Assembly (NCBI GenBank): GCA_965223825.1
Contig: OZ245018.1
Location: 3,038,001-3,102,000, forward strand
From: CAJXQU01 sp965223825
Lineage (GTDB): Bacteria > Pseudomonadota > Gammaproteobacteria > CAJXQU01
Direction of reading: 5' to 3'
Length of the DNA stretch: 64,000 nucleotides
In this document: one piece after another, positions 35,106 through 44,543 of the stretch
How positions within the stretch are numbered: the first letter of the stretch is position 1
Layout of the letters: every line of letters starts with the position of its first letter
Translations under genes and position numbers: made by a program
The notes under the pieces: model-generated
What the model was told of the DNA's origin: nothing
Database searches by the model: none
The model's input: the letters and a program-made list of their open reading frames with translations, nothing else

Positions 35106-35753
35106 TCAGATCCAGCGTGCTAAATTTGTCATCACCTTAGATTGTATTGTCATTAACCCTTTAATTGGCTTGGGTAATTCCGCTGCACCCGAGGCCTTTG
35201 CAACCGTCGCATGATGCATTTCATCCTCCTTCATTTGTGAGAGGACCGCTCTGCTAGGCATGTCTTGCACTGGAAGGTTTTGTAAATGTTCATCAAGATG
35301 CGCCACCACTTGATGTTCGGTTTCCACGACAAACCCCAAACTCCACTTGTCTCCTGCCAGCCCAGCAGCGACTCCTGTAAAGTACGAACCTGCGTACCAA
35401 AAGGCGTTTAGAAAACTCTTATGCCCACCAAGCGCGTCAAGGCGTGATGCGCACCAATACAAATGATCATTTTCTTCAAGCGCCGATTGAGCGAGCTTCT
35501 CACGCACTTCAACATCGCGCGCAACCAAAGCTTGACCTTGATACAATGCCTGAGCGCTCACCTCACCCGCGTGGTTGATGCGCATCAAGCGTTGGCTCAG
35601 CAGAGTATCCGATTTAGACAAAGGCTGCTCAGGGTGATTTGAGGCAGGATCTGGACGATCTGATCCCAGGGGATTTCCGACAACGGTTTTTAAGCCATTA
35701 TCGAAACTGAGTATTAACCGATCAACAAATCCTCCTCGGATCTTGTTTTTCAT
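35106..35753 (-). CDS. coq7: Ubiquinone biosynthesis hydroxylase Coq7
   Basis: A diiron monooxygenase that hydroxylates 2-octaprenyl-3-methyl-6-methoxy-benzoquinol in ubiquinone synthesis, at the inner membrane. The 215 residues carry the ferritin-like iron ligands: HAGEVSAQ (near 61), EENDHLYW (near 91), VETEHQVVAH (near 145) and KEDEMHH (near 175). The protein is fused to nothing and has the usual length. It converges with the cNMP-domain gene. Confidence 0.95.
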   Translation of the reverse strand: MKNKIRGGFVDRLILSFDNGLKTVVGNPLGSDRPDPASNHPEQPLSKSDTLLSQRLMRINHAGEVSAQALYQGQALVARDVEVREKLAQSALEENDHLYWCASRLDALGGHKSFLNAFWYAGSYFTGVAAGLAGDKWSLGFVVETEHQVVAHLDEHLQNLPVQDMPSRAVLSQMKEDEMHHATVAKASGAAELPKPIKGLMTIQSKVMTNLARWI

Positions 35754-35837
35754 AGAATATTTCCTGTTTAGCCATTGACATAGTTCGCGTCGCTCCGTAA
35801 TATTCCGCCTCTTTTAATTTGGATCTGGATCAGAGCG

Positions 35838-36266
35838 ATGAGCACTTTTAGCGCAAAACCAGCAGAAGTTCAACGCGATTGGTTTGTCATCGACGCGACC
35901 GATAAAGTTCTCGGTCGAGTGGCAACTGAAGTTGCACGACGACTGCGAGGCAAACATAAGCCAATCTATACGCCACACGTTGATACGGGTGACTACATTG
36001 TCATCGTAAACGCGGAAAAAATCCGTGTCACCGGCAATAAATTCAAAAACAAGATGTATTATCACCATACAGGGTATCCTGGTGGCATGAAGTCTATCTC
36101 GTTTGATAAGCAAATCGAAAAAGCACCAGAACGTGTTTTGCAAAGCGCTGTTAAAGGTATGCTGCCAAAAGGCCCTCTCGGCCGCGACATGTTCCGTAAG
36201 CTTAAAATTTACGCTGGCCCTGAGCATCAACACACTGCTCAACAGCCACAACCTCTGGAAGTTTAA
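35838..36266 (+). CDS. rplM: 50S ribosomal protein L13
   Basis: L13 of 142 residues, an early 50S assembly protein. It starts MSTFSAKPAEVQRDWFVIDA and keeps the DKVLGRVATEVA and RGKHKPIYTPHVDTGD segments. It forms the conserved operon with rpsI, which begins 4 bp after the stop. The promoter must lie in the 84 bp before it. No attenuator was recognised. Confidence 0.98.
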   Translation: MSTFSAKPAEVQRDWFVIDATDKVLGRVATEVARRLRGKHKPIYTPHVDTGDYIVIVNAEKIRVTGNKFKNKMYYHHTGYPGGMKSISFDKQIEKAPERVLQSAVKGMLPKGPLGRDMFRKLKIYAGPEHQHTAQQPQPLEV

Positions 36267-36270
36267 GATT

Positions 36271-36663
36271 ATGTCAGAGCAATCCTATTACGGCACAGGT
36301 CGTCGCAAAAGTTCAAGTGCGCGTGTTTTCCTGACGAAAGGTACAGGAAACATCACGATAAACAACCGTACTATTGAAGAATACTTCGGTCGTGAAACGT
36401 CACGCATGATCGTTCGTCAACCATTCAACACGATTGAAATGCCAGAAGACTTCGATGTTAACTGCACTGTTAAAGGTGGTGGTTCATCGGGCCAAGCTGG
36501 TGCGATTCGCCACGGCATTACACGCGCATTGATGGCTTACGAAGAAACACTGCGACCAGCATTGCGCAAAGCGGGTTTTGTTACTCGTGATGCACGTGAA
36601 GTTGAGCGTAAGAAAGTGGGTCTGCATAAAGCACGTAAGCGTCCACAATTCTCAAAACGTTAA
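36271..36663 (+). CDS. rpsI: 30S ribosomal protein S9
   Basis: S9 of 130 residues, whose C-terminal tail reaches the ribosomal P site. The true start is the ATG at 36271 (MSEQSYYGTGRRKSSSARVF); a longer open frame reaches back into rplM but has no gene-like content. The C-terminus ends in the universal basic RPQFSKR. Confidence 0.98.
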   Translation: MSEQSYYGTGRRKSSSARVFLTKGTGNITINNRTIEEYFGRETSRMIVRQPFNTIEMPEDFDVNCTVKGGGSSGQAGAIRHGITRALMAYEETLRPALRKAGFVTRDAREVERKKVGLHKARKRPQFSKR

Positions 36664-36698
36664 GATCTTTCGGGAGCTTGCTTCCGAACATCGGTTTC

Positions 36699-36731
36699 AA
36701 CTCGGGGCTGCCAGCTTGGCAGCCCCGAGTT
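36699..36731 (+). terminator. Strong GC-rich hairpin after rpsI
   Basis: A 15-bp perfect stem (AACTCGGGGCTGCCA and its complement) with a 3-nt loop, 36 bp after rpsI. There is no U-run, so it may end transcription only partly or protect the 3' end of the ribosomal mRNA. Confidence 0.6.
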
Positions 36732-36889
36732 GTATCTGCAGTTTGATTTTCCTAGAAACGTCCTGCCTTTAAGCAATAAAATACTTTCATCAAAGCCGTA
36801 CTCATTACCGTTTTACTGCTTCTTTTAATCAACTTTCATTGAAAACCCCCGATCGTTTCACAATTGAGCATGTGATTTTTCTTAAATCC

Positions 36890-36919
36890 ATCACAGATTT
36901 ACCGTTACTCCGTTATAAT
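36890..36919 (+). promoter_or_regulatory. Candidate sigma-70 promoter for prc
   Basis: A consensus -10 TATAAT (36914-36919) with an 18-bp spacer to ATCACA (36890-36895, 4 of 6 matches to the -35). It lies about 100 bp upstream of the prc ATG. Confidence 0.5.
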
Positions 36920-37021
36920 ACTTGACAATAGCTGCGCCATGATCGGCATTTGGGCAAATGTCCCGGAACTCCCTCGCAAAAGTGCGCACTAATCTTACCG
37001 AACCCATATGAAGGTCGTTAT

Positions 37022-39175
37022 ATGTTTAAAGTCCGATTTTTTACGTTCCTAATAACACTATGTATTAGTCTGCAAGTTTCTGCTCTTACCAAGGAAGTTG
37101 AGGTTGATTCTCTTTCTCCGACACAAGCGCATGAGCGTGCAACAGACCTGATCACGCATTTCATCAGCAATTACCATTATCGAAAAACACCGTTAGATAA
37201 TGATCTTTCTGCATCGATCTTGAAACGCTATCTCGAAACGTTGGATCCTGGGAAAGCGTATTTCTTGCAAGAAGACATCAAAAAATTCTCACAATATAAA
37301 TACACTCTTGATGAATCCTTACGCGCATCGGACCTCACTCCCGCTTACGAAATTTTTAAAACATACCGCAAACGTGTTGATCAACGTGTGAACTTCGCTT
37401 TAGCACAATTAGAGAAAGCACCAGATTTTTCGATCGATGAGAATTACAACCTAGAACGCAAGGAGGCAGCTTGGGCAACAGGTGATGATCAACTTGATGA
37501 ATTTTGGCGTAAACGCTTAAAAAATGACGTTCTGAGTCTACGCTTATCGGATAAAAAGCCAGAAGAAATTCACGACTTACTCAAAAAACGCTATGAAAGC
37601 CTGAAACGAAATACGCATCAGATAAACGCTGAAGATGTATTTCAGTTCTTCATGAACGCGTACACCACGAGCATTGAACCTCATACGAGCTACTTTTCAC
37701 CTCGCACTTCAGAGAACTTCGACATCCAAATGAAGCTTTCTCTGGAAGGTATTGGTGCGGTACTTCAATCTGATGATGAATACACGGTCGTAAAAGAAAT
37801 CATCGTCGGCGGCCCGGCTTCATTGGATAAAACATTACAACCCGAAGATAAAATTGTCGGTGTTGGGCAAGGCAAAGATGGTGAGATTGTTGATGTTATC
37901 GGCTGGCGTTTAGATGATGTTGTTGATCTGATCCGTGGTCCAAAAGACAGTTTCGTTCGCTTAGAACTGATTCCAAAAGCTGCTGGTGTTTCAGATGCAC
38001 GGAAAGCGATCTCCTTAAAACGAGACAAAATAAATCTTGAAGAACAAGCTGCGAAAGGCTACATCATCGAACTTCCTTCTGAAGATAATCATGCAAGCAA
38101 GAAAATCGGCGTAATCGATCTTCCGACGTTCTATCTCGATTTTGCCGCACTTGCTCGTGGGGAAAAAGACTTCCGCAGCAGCACTCGCGATGTAAAAAGG
38201 CTCATTGATGAGCTCTCTCAACATAAGATTGACGGACTAATGATCGATCTACGCAGTAACGGCGGTGGCTCATTATTGGAAGCGACGAGTCTCACCGGTT
38301 TATTTATCGAAACAGGCCCTGTTGTTCAGGTAAAAGATGCGCTGGGCCGATTGGAAGTGAATGACGATACCGATCCCAGTATTGCATACGCCGGGCCTCT
38401 TGCCGTAATGGTGGATCGTTATAGCGCCTCCGCGTCGGAAATCTTTGCTGGCGCAATCCAAGATTACCGACGAGGTATCATTTTAGGTGAACCGACTTTC
38501 GGCAAAGGCACGGTACAGAACCTGATCGATCTCAATCAATATGATGATCGTTCTGACAAAGAATTAGGCCATCTAAAAACCACGATCGCTCAGTTTTTCC
38601 GAGTAAATGGGAAAAGTACGCAACATCGTGGCGTGGTACCAGACATTATTTTCCCAACCAGTTCGGATGACGATAGTTACGGCGAACGTGCGTATGACAA
38701 CGCGCTACCGTGGGCCAGTGTCAACGCCGCGACATTCACGCCAGCCCTCGCACCTGTTAAAGAATTTGATGCAGCTCGCTGGCAGCATGAAGCACGTATC
38801 GCAAAAGATCCGGCATTTACCTTACTCATGGAAGAAATTAAATCTGTTCGAGAGTTGCAAGACAGAGATTCGATTTCATTAAATGAAGCACAACGTCGCA
38901 AAGAAAGAGATTCATTAGACGAATTATCCAAAACCCGCGATGAAAAATACAAAGCCTTAAGTAAATCGATGCCTGAATTTGTACAACTTGAGGAAGAACC
39001 CAAGGCAGCCAAAAAGACCGAAACCGAAGAGGAGGAAGATGTCGCACGTGATGACATTCTGCTCATTGAAGGTGCACGCGTGCTACGTGACTTAATTGAT
39101 GCGCGGAAGCAGGCGATAGAGCAACCAACGATTGTTAATCTCAACAATGCGGAGCAACCACTTAGCAAAAACTAA
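37022..39175 (+). CDS. prc: Tail-specific protease Prc
   Basis: A periplasmic protease that trims the C-termini of envelope proteins. The 717-residue product starts at the ATG at 37022, which opens a signal peptide ending near QVSA; the 24 codons before it are not used. It has a PDZ domain (near 215-310) and the Ser/Lys protease core with the SASASE segment (about 468-472) and FGKGT (about 496). A C-terminal region (DUF3340-like, about 575-700) is rich in charged residues. Length and order fit E. coli Prc. Confidence 0.95.
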   Translation: MFKVRFFTFLITLCISLQVSALTKEVEVDSLSPTQAHERATDLITHFISNYHYRKTPLDNDLSASILKRYLETLDPGKAYFLQEDIKKFSQYKYTLDESLRASDLTPAYEIFKTYRKRVDQRVNFALAQLEKAPDFSIDENYNLERKEAAWATGDDQLDEFWRKRLKNDVLSLRLSDKKPEEIHDLLKKRYESLKRNTHQINAEDVFQFFMNAYTTSIEPHTSYFSPRTSENFDIQMKLSLEGIGAVLQSDDEYTVVKEIIVGGPASLDKTLQPEDKIVGVGQGKDGEIVDVIGWRLDDVVDLIRGPKDSFVRLELIPKAAGVSDARKAISLKRDKINLEEQAAKGYIIELPSEDNHASKKIGVIDLPTFYLDFAALARGEKDFRSSTRDVKRLIDELSQHKIDGLMIDLRSNGGGSLLEATSLTGLFIETGPVVQVKDALGRLEVNDDTDPSIAYAGPLAVMVDRYSASASEIFAGAIQDYRRGIILGEPTFGKGTVQNLIDLNQYDDRSDKELGHLKTTIAQFFRVNGKSTQHRGVVPDIIFPTSSDDDSYGERAYDNALPWASVNAATFTPALAPVKEFDAARWQHEARIAKDPAFTLLMEEIKSVRELQDRDSISLNEAQRRKERDSLDELSKTRDEKYKALSKSMPEFVQLEEEPKAAKKTETEEEEDVARDDILLIEGARVLRDLIDARKQAIEQPTIVNLNNAEQPLSKN

Positions 39176-39488
39176 ATACCGCTTTGCAGCGCAACCGACA
39201 CATATCTGTTGCTCTGCAGAGAAGAACGCCAACGCCTTAATAGCAACATGTTATTGGGGCGTTTTTATTTGCCGCTACCTAAACATATTTTCTTGTCCCG
39301 CTCCCCTTTCTTAGATATTTTTTTAGAATTTATTCTCAAAAGCCTTGAAAATCAGACAAAATTGGACTAAGAATTACATGTAAAATTCCTGATAATACAG
39401 GGCAGTATTCCCAATCACTCAGATTTTCCTCTCCCGTGAATCATGAGTGAGCTACCACATTAAAAATAACTATAGGGTAATACTCCAG
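39176..39488. other. Intergenic region between prc and the LuxR-type regulator
   Basis: About 310 bp holding the prc terminator (39231-39266), then AT-rich sequence that presumably carries the regulator promoter. Nothing else was recognised. Confidence 0.6.
39231..39266 (+). terminator. Intrinsic terminator after prc
   Basis: AACGCCTTAATA pairs with TATTGGGGCGTT (12 bp, two G-T pairs) around a 9-nt loop, followed by five T. It is 56 bp after the prc stop. Confidence 0.85.
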
Positions 39489-40139
39489 ATGAATGGTTCG
39501 CAAAATCAGTTACTTGTGAGGCTTTGCGCCTCCAGCGAGCTGGCGCAAGCTGGCTACAGTATGCTCTCAGATCGTGATAAAGATCTGTCTATCCAAGCTG
39601 CTTCGATGGAATTGAAAGAGAATCTTGCCGGTATTTCTGCACGGCGACCGGATCTTTTTGTCGTCGACATGTCAGGATCAGCACAAAAATCGATTGCACT
39701 GATCGAGGGCATACATTTTTCACAACCAACCTTACCAATCATTGCGCTCAATGGGCCGGAGGACACGCAACTCACGGAAAATGCATTACGAGCGGGAGCA
39801 CGTGGTTACGGCACGCGCAAAACAAGCATGGATGAAATGATCAAAGCCATTCATAGTGTTGCGACAGGCGGTTTGTATATCGAAGCGTCGCTCGCACAGC
39901 GCATCGCATTGCAAAAATTAATGGGGAAAAGTCGACGCCTGAAAGTTTTATCCGATCGAGAATACAGTGTTTTTTGTTTACTTGCGGAAGGCCGATCGCT
40001 CAATGAGATATCCGATCAATTGGAAATCAAATACAAAACTGTCGCCAACTACCATTCCAAAATTAAAGAAAAACTGGCCGTTAATTCGAAAGCCGAATTA
40101 AAAGAAATTGCGATCAGAAGTGGTGTTACACACGGATAA
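39489..40139 (+). CDS. LuxR/NarL-type response regulator
   Basis: A 216-residue regulator. The N-terminal part is a receiver-like domain with an Asp in FVVDMSGSA and the KTSMDEMIKAI end typical of NarL/FixJ members; the signature acidic pair is weak. The C-terminal GerE-type helix-turn-helix is clear (LSDREYSVFCLLAEGRSLNEIS and KTVANYHSKIKEKL). The start at 39489 is chosen over a GTG at 39447 on content. There is no sensor kinase beside it, so the input is unknown. Confidence 0.85.
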   Translation: MNGSQNQLLVRLCASSELAQAGYSMLSDRDKDLSIQAASMELKENLAGISARRPDLFVVDMSGSAQKSIALIEGIHFSQPTLPIIALNGPEDTQLTENALRAGARGYGTRKTSMDEMIKAIHSVATGGLYIEASLAQRIALQKLMGKSRRLKVLSDREYSVFCLLAEGRSLNEISDQLEIKYKTVANYHSKIKEKLAVNSKAELKEIAIRSGVTHG

Positions 40140-40143
40140 AAAC

Positions 40144-41292
40144 TTACCTCGGTAAAAATAACGCCAGCAGATCGTTATGATAAGTTCGTCCTTTTTCGGT
40201 CGGCTGAACTTGATCTCCATCCTGTACTAAAAGTTTTTTTTGCTCGGCCTGCTTCAGAGAGCCCAAAAGGAATGCTCGCTGCAAACCTGTGATTTTCTCA
40301 AAATGTGACAACCGAAAGCCCGCATTCAAACGCAAGACATTCATCATATATTCGAGTAAGCGATCCGCTTTATCCAACCACCGTTGCTCAACCAAGTCCG
40401 TCGGCGACTGTTGATACTGTTTAGGGTGACGCGGCCGTGAATAGCGTTCAATTTCTCGCGAGTCCTCACGGGTTAATTTGCTATGCGCGCCAGCCCCGAT
40501 ACCGAGATAATCGCCGAATTGCCAGTAGTTTAGATTATGTTGGCAGTACAGTTCTGATCGTGCATAAGCCGAAATTTCGTACTGCGCAAATCCCTCTTCA
40601 GCTAACAAAGCTTGTCCGGCTTCCTGTATTTCCCAAATCACATCATCCACTGGTAATGCGGGCGGTTGTTGATAAAAAAGTGTATTTGGCTCGAGAGTCA
40701 GCTGATACCAAGAAAGGTGTTCAGGTGATAGCGCAATCGCCTGCTGAAGATCATAAAGTGCACCTGCCACCTCATCATTCGGTAGCGCAAACATCAGATC
40801 AAGATTCACGTTATCAAAGCCTGCCACGCGCGCGCATTCCATGGCTTTAGCAACCTGATCTGCTGCATGAATTCGCCCGAGAGATTTGAGCTGATCATTT
40901 CGCATACTTTGGGCACCGATCGACAAACGATTAACCCCCGCTTCACGATAGGCATGGAAATTTGCTTGGTCAACCGTGCCAGGATTGGCTTCCAACGTGA
41001 TTTCAACATTATCAGCCAGCGTCAATCGATCACGCATTGCTGACATGAAATAGTGCATACCATCACCGCTGATCAAACTCGGCGTTCCGCCACCGAAAAA
41101 AATTGTCTGAATCTGGCGTGAATCCGCCCGTAAGGAAAACTGATCAAGATCACGAATTAATGCGTCAAGATACGTTTGCTCAGGAATTCCGTCACGCACC
41201 GCGTGAGAATTAAAATCACAATATGGACATTTTTGTATACACCATGGGAAATGCACATAAAGTGAAAGTGGGGGTAATGCCGGATCGGACAT
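40144..41292 (-). CDS. hemW: Heme chaperone HemW (radical SAM)
   Basis: A coproporphyrinogen-oxidase-like radical SAM protein that delivers heme. The 382 residues have the SAM iron-sulfur motif C-x3-C-x2-C (WCIQKCPYC), then GGGTPS and LEANPGT, and a C-terminal HemN-like domain. The ATG at 41292 follows the rdgB stop by 3 bp. HemW-type proteins lack the N-terminal extension of true HemN, as here. The order rph-rdgB-hemW is common in gammaproteobacteria. Confidence 0.93.
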   Translation of the reverse strand: MSDPALPPLSLYVHFPWCIQKCPYCDFNSHAVRDGIPEQTYLDALIRDLDQFSLRADSRQIQTIFFGGGTPSLISGDGMHYFMSAMRDRLTLADNVEITLEANPGTVDQANFHAYREAGVNRLSIGAQSMRNDQLKSLGRIHAADQVAKAMECARVAGFDNVNLDLMFALPNDEVAGALYDLQQAIALSPEHLSWYQLTLEPNTLFYQQPPALPVDDVIWEIQEAGQALLAEEGFAQYEISAYARSELYCQHNLNYWQFGDYLGIGAGAHSKLTREDSREIERYSRPRHPKQYQQSPTDLVEQRWLDKADRLLEYMMNVLRLNAGFRLSHFEKITGLQRAFLLGSLKQAEQKKLLVQDGDQVQPTEKGRTYHNDLLALFLPR

Positions 41293-41295
41293 CAC

Positions 41296-41898
41296 TCAAA
41301 CATGCATGGCTTGCACGAGAGCCTGTAACGCCTTGCCGCGATGGCTCATTGAGTTTTTTTGATCAGGCTGCAATTGTGCTGAAGTACAGTTCTGCTGCGG
41401 AACCCAAAAAACCGGATCGTATCCAAAGCCGTTCTCGCCAGCAGGTTCACGCGTGATTTGCCCGTGCCACTGACCATGACAAATGATCGGTGTTGGATCA
41501 GCCGCGTGTTGGAGATAAACAAGCACGCAATGAAAACACGCTTGACGCGCATCATCCGACACATCCTGCATATTGTTCAAAAGCTTTTCCAAATTCGCCC
41601 GATCATTTTTTTCACCACCGCTCCCCTCTCCAGCATACCGTGCGGAATAAATTCCCGGCGCGCCATTTAATGCCCTCACAGCGAGGCCAGAATCATCTGC
41701 AATAGCAGGCAAACCGGTTTTATCCGCAACATAACGCGCTTTGATCAATGCGTTTTCAACAAAAGTTAAGCCCGTTTCTTCCGGTGTTTCTAGATCAAAA
41801 TCTGCCTGAGAGAGGAGATCCAGATCACACGCCGCTAGCAAACTCTGCAGCTCGCGTAACTTTCCCTGATTGCCACTGGCGAGAACCACTTTTCGCAT
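41296..41898 (-). CDS. rdgB: Non-canonical purine NTP pyrophosphatase (XTP/dITP diphosphatase)
   Basis: A 200-residue Ham1-type enzyme that removes dITP and XTP from the nucleotide pool. It begins with the substrate loop VLASGNQGKLREL and has the metal site ETGLTFVENALIKAR and the DDSGLAV motif. It is in a row with rph upstream (19-bp gap) and hemW downstream (coupled). Confidence 0.96.
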   Translation of the reverse strand: MRKVVLASGNQGKLRELQSLLAACDLDLLSQADFDLETPEETGLTFVENALIKARYVADKTGLPAIADDSGLAVRALNGAPGIYSARYAGEGSGGEKNDRANLEKLLNNMQDVSDDARQACFHCVLVYLQHAADPTPIICHGQWHGQITREPAGENGFGYDPVFWVPQQNCTSAQLQPDQKNSMSHRGKALQALVQAMHV

Positions 41899-41917
41899 CG
41901 TTTTCTACCCGAAAAAA

Positions 41918-42637
41918 TTAGGCTTGATCAAGAATCTCACGTTGCATCACAACGATTTCATCAATGCCCTTACGTGCGAGATCTAACATCGACTGCAATT
42001 CATCCATACGGAAAGCGTGGCCTTCTGCAGTACCTTGAACCTCGATAAAACTGCCAGCATCGTTCATCACAACATTCATATCGGTCTCCGCATTTGAATC
42101 TTCTGCGTAATCTAAGTCGAGCACCGGCGTGCCTTCAAAAATTCCTACCGAAATGGAGGCAACCATGCCGTGCAATGGGCTTTTTGTGATCAGCTTTTTG
42201 TTGATGAGCTTTTGGATCGCATCTGCCATCGCCACATAACCACCAGTGATCGACGCTGTGCGCGTACCACCGTCAGCCTGAATCACATCACAATCCACCA
42301 CGATCGTCCGTTCGCCCAAAGCAGACATATCAACAACGGCACGTAATGATCGTCCGATCAAACGTTGAATTTCCTGCGTGCGACCACCTTGCTTACCTGC
42401 AGTTGCCTCACGACGCATCCGCGAGTTGGTTGATCGCGGCAACATCCCATATTCAGCCGTCACCCAGCCTTGGTTTTTACCACGCAGAAACGGCGGGATT
42501 TTTTCTTCCACCGTCGCGTTGCACAACACTTTCGTATTTCCAAACTCAACCAAAACGGAACCTTCCGCATGGCATGTGAAATCACGGGTAAATTTAATCG
42601 TTCTGAGTTCATCCGGGTTTCGGCTGCTGGGTCGCAT
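41918..42637 (-). CDS. rph: Ribonuclease PH
   Basis: A 239-residue phosphorolytic 3'-5' exonuclease that trims tRNA 3' ends. Conserved segments are RPSSRNPDELR at the start, FLRGKNQGWVTAEYGMLPRSTN, the RIGRSLR-like LIGRSLRAVVD and the phosphate site DCDVIQADGGTRTASITG. The full length means it is not the truncated K-12 form. It heads the rph-rdgB-hemW group. Confidence 0.97.
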   Translation of the reverse strand: MRPSSRNPDELRTIKFTRDFTCHAEGSVLVEFGNTKVLCNATVEEKIPPFLRGKNQGWVTAEYGMLPRSTNSRMRREATAGKQGGRTQEIQRLIGRSLRAVVDMSALGERTIVVDCDVIQADGGTRTASITGGYVAMADAIQKLINKKLITKSPLHGMVASISVGIFEGTPVLDLDYAEDSNAETDMNVVMNDAGSFIEVQGTAEGHAFRMDELQSMLDLARKGIDEIVVMQREILDQA

Positions 42638-42764
42638 AGGAGGTTCCTTAAATAATTAATTGAATTGGGGCGCGATTATAACGGATTCAGCTGAACGCGG
42701 TAGCTTTGATCAGCGCTGAGACCCCGTCATCTTTCCGATCAGTTTGAAAGTATGCTTGCCTTTG

Positions 42765-43538
42765 TTATGTGTCCGGCTTATCCAACATGCGTTGGGTTGC
42801 CGTCAACAAGCCGCGTAAAATCTGTACTTCCGACGGCTCCAGTTGCGCACGGTTAAATAACCGACGTATGCGTTCCGGCATGCGGCGCGGATTCTCCGGA
42901 TCAAGATAACCGACATTGATCATCGTTTCTTGCAGGTGCGTGTAAAACCGCTCCATATCCGCTTGGTTTGCAAGCGGTAATACTTCCGAACGATCAGGCT
43001 GATCACAACCATCTGCAAACAAGGCAGATTGTCGAATTTCATACGCCATAATTTGCACTGCCGCCGCAAGATTCAATGAGCTGTATTCCGGATTCGCATC
43101 CACCGTAACCGCAGCATGGCAATGCATAAGTTCCTCATTACTCATGCCAGAATGCTCTCGGCCAAACACGATCGCGATGGTGTTCTGCGGTGTTTTTTCG
43201 ATCACTGAATCCGCCATTTCTTTCGGCGTCATCACTGGCCACGGTAATGATCGTGATCGTGCAGTGGTGGCGATCGCGATACTCACGTCAGCAAGCGCCT
43301 CTTCCAGTGTTTCACACACGCTCGCGTGAAAAAGAATATCATCCGCACCCGATGCACGTGCCGTGGCTTCCGCACTCGGAAAACTCTTTGGTTGGACGAG
43401 GGTTAATTGGGTCAATCCCATGGTTTTCATGGCGCGTGCAGCCGCGCCAATATTACCGGGATGAGTCGTACCGATCAGGACAATTCGAATATGCGAGAGT
43501 CTATCTAATGGTTTATTGATTGGGGGGCTATTGCTCAT
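42765..43538 (-). CDS. trmJ: tRNA (Cm32/Um32) 2'-O-methyltransferase TrmJ
   Basis: A SPOUT methyltransferase of 257 residues that methylates ribose 32 of tRNA. The SPOUT core is visible: THPGNIGAAARAMKTMG near the start, IVFGREHSGMSNEEL, and the knot segment SSLNLAAAVQIMAYE. The C-terminal 80 residues are the helical TrmJ extension. It is divergent from suhB, as in many relatives. Confidence 0.95.
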   Translation of the reverse strand: MSNSPPINKPLDRLSHIRIVLIGTTHPGNIGAAARAMKTMGLTQLTLVQPKSFPSAEATARASGADDILFHASVCETLEEALADVSIAIATTARSRSLPWPVMTPKEMADSVIEKTPQNTIAIVFGREHSGMSNEELMHCHAAVTVDANPEYSSLNLAAAVQIMAYEIRQSALFADGCDQPDRSEVLPLANQADMERFYTHLQETMINVGYLDPENPRRMPERIRRLFNRAQLEPSEVQILRGLLTATQRMLDKPDT

Positions 43539-43661
43539 AGCGGTATCATAACCCGATCTTTCATTGTTTTTTAATCTAAACTTTATCGTGAATAATCAGT
43601 CACTTTGCTTTAGAATCCCCCCTCCAGTTTTTCCGTTCTTTTATTTTCGAGATCATCACCT

Positions 43662-44453
43662 ATGCACCCAATGTTAAACATTGCTGTTCGTGCCGCGCGT
43701 AAGGCCGGTAATACGATCACCAGAAGTATTGAAGAGATTCCTGATTTGACCGTTGAAACCAAGGGTTACAACGATTTCGTCACGGAAGTCGACAGGCGCG
43801 CAGAGATGATCATTATCGAAACGATTACTGATGCATATCCTGATCACAAATTCCTCGCAGAAGAAAGCGGTCAATCTGGTCAAAACGAGAACAGCGAATA
43901 CGAATGGATTATCGATCCACTCGATGGTACCACCAACTTCGTCCACACTTATCCGCAATTCAGCGTCTCGATCGCACTGCGACACAAAGGTATTCTCGAA
44001 CAAGCCGTGGTATTTGATCCGATGCGATCAGAGTTATTCACTGCCACGCGTGGACGTGGCGCCTACATGGACAATCGACGTATTCGCGTCAGTAAAAAAT
44101 TGGGGCTTAAAGGTGCATTAATCGGCACGGGCTTCCCCGTTCGTAATGCTGATCAGCTCGATTATTACCTCGAAACGTTTAAAGTCATGTTTCAAGATTC
44201 CGCAGGCATTCGACGTGCGGGTTCCGCCGCGCTCGATCTGGCTTATGTTGCTGCCGGTCGTTTAGATGGTTTCTGGGAAATGCAGTTACAACCTTGGGAT
44301 ATCGCGGCAGGTACACTGTTGATTCAGGAAGCAGGCGGAATAATTGGCGATATGCAAGGCGGCAGTGATCACTTTAAAGATGGCGGCGTGGTTGCCGGAA
44401 ACCCGAAAGTCTTTAAAGAAATGATCCAGCGATTGAATAAGGTAAAAAAATAA
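43662..44453 (+). CDS. suhB: Inositol-1-monophosphatase SuhB
   Basis: A Mg2+-dependent phosphatase of 263 residues which in enterobacteria also takes part in rRNA antitermination. The metal-binding motifs are ESGQ, WIIDPLDGTTNF (near 84-95) and PWDIAAGTLLIQEAGG (near 218). It is divergent from trmJ and ends at a strong terminator. Confidence 0.96.
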   Translation: MHPMLNIAVRAARKAGNTITRSIEEIPDLTVETKGYNDFVTEVDRRAEMIIIETITDAYPDHKFLAEESGQSGQNENSEYEWIIDPLDGTTNFVHTYPQFSVSIALRHKGILEQAVVFDPMRSELFTATRGRGAYMDNRRIRVSKKLGLKGALIGTGFPVRNADQLDYYLETFKVMFQDSAGIRRAGSAALDLAYVAAGRLDGFWEMQLQPWDIAAGTLLIQEAGGIIGDMQGGSDHFKDGGVVAGNPKVFKEMIQRLNKVKK

Positions 44454-44484
44454 AACGTTTTTTTAATTCCCACATCCCTGACAT

Positions 44485-44514
44485 AAAAAAAGCCCCTCAT
44501 TGAGGGGCTTTTTT
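44485..44514. terminator. Bidirectional intrinsic terminator between suhB and pilA
   Basis: A6 AGCCCCTCA pairs with TGAGGGGCT T6 around a very small loop. The A-run and T-run let it work in both directions for the convergent suhB and pilA genes. Confidence 0.95.
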
Positions 44515-44543
44515 GTCGCGCTCTAAAAACTATCGATAAATGC

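Noticed and set aside
36103..36270. Longer S9 protein starting inside rplM
   Set aside because: The 56 extra codons are the rplM sequence in another frame. The ATG at 36271 gives the normal S9 N-terminus.
36920..36945. TTGACA at 36922 as the -35 of a second prc promoter
   Set aside because: No -10-like hexamer lies at 16-18 bp after it.
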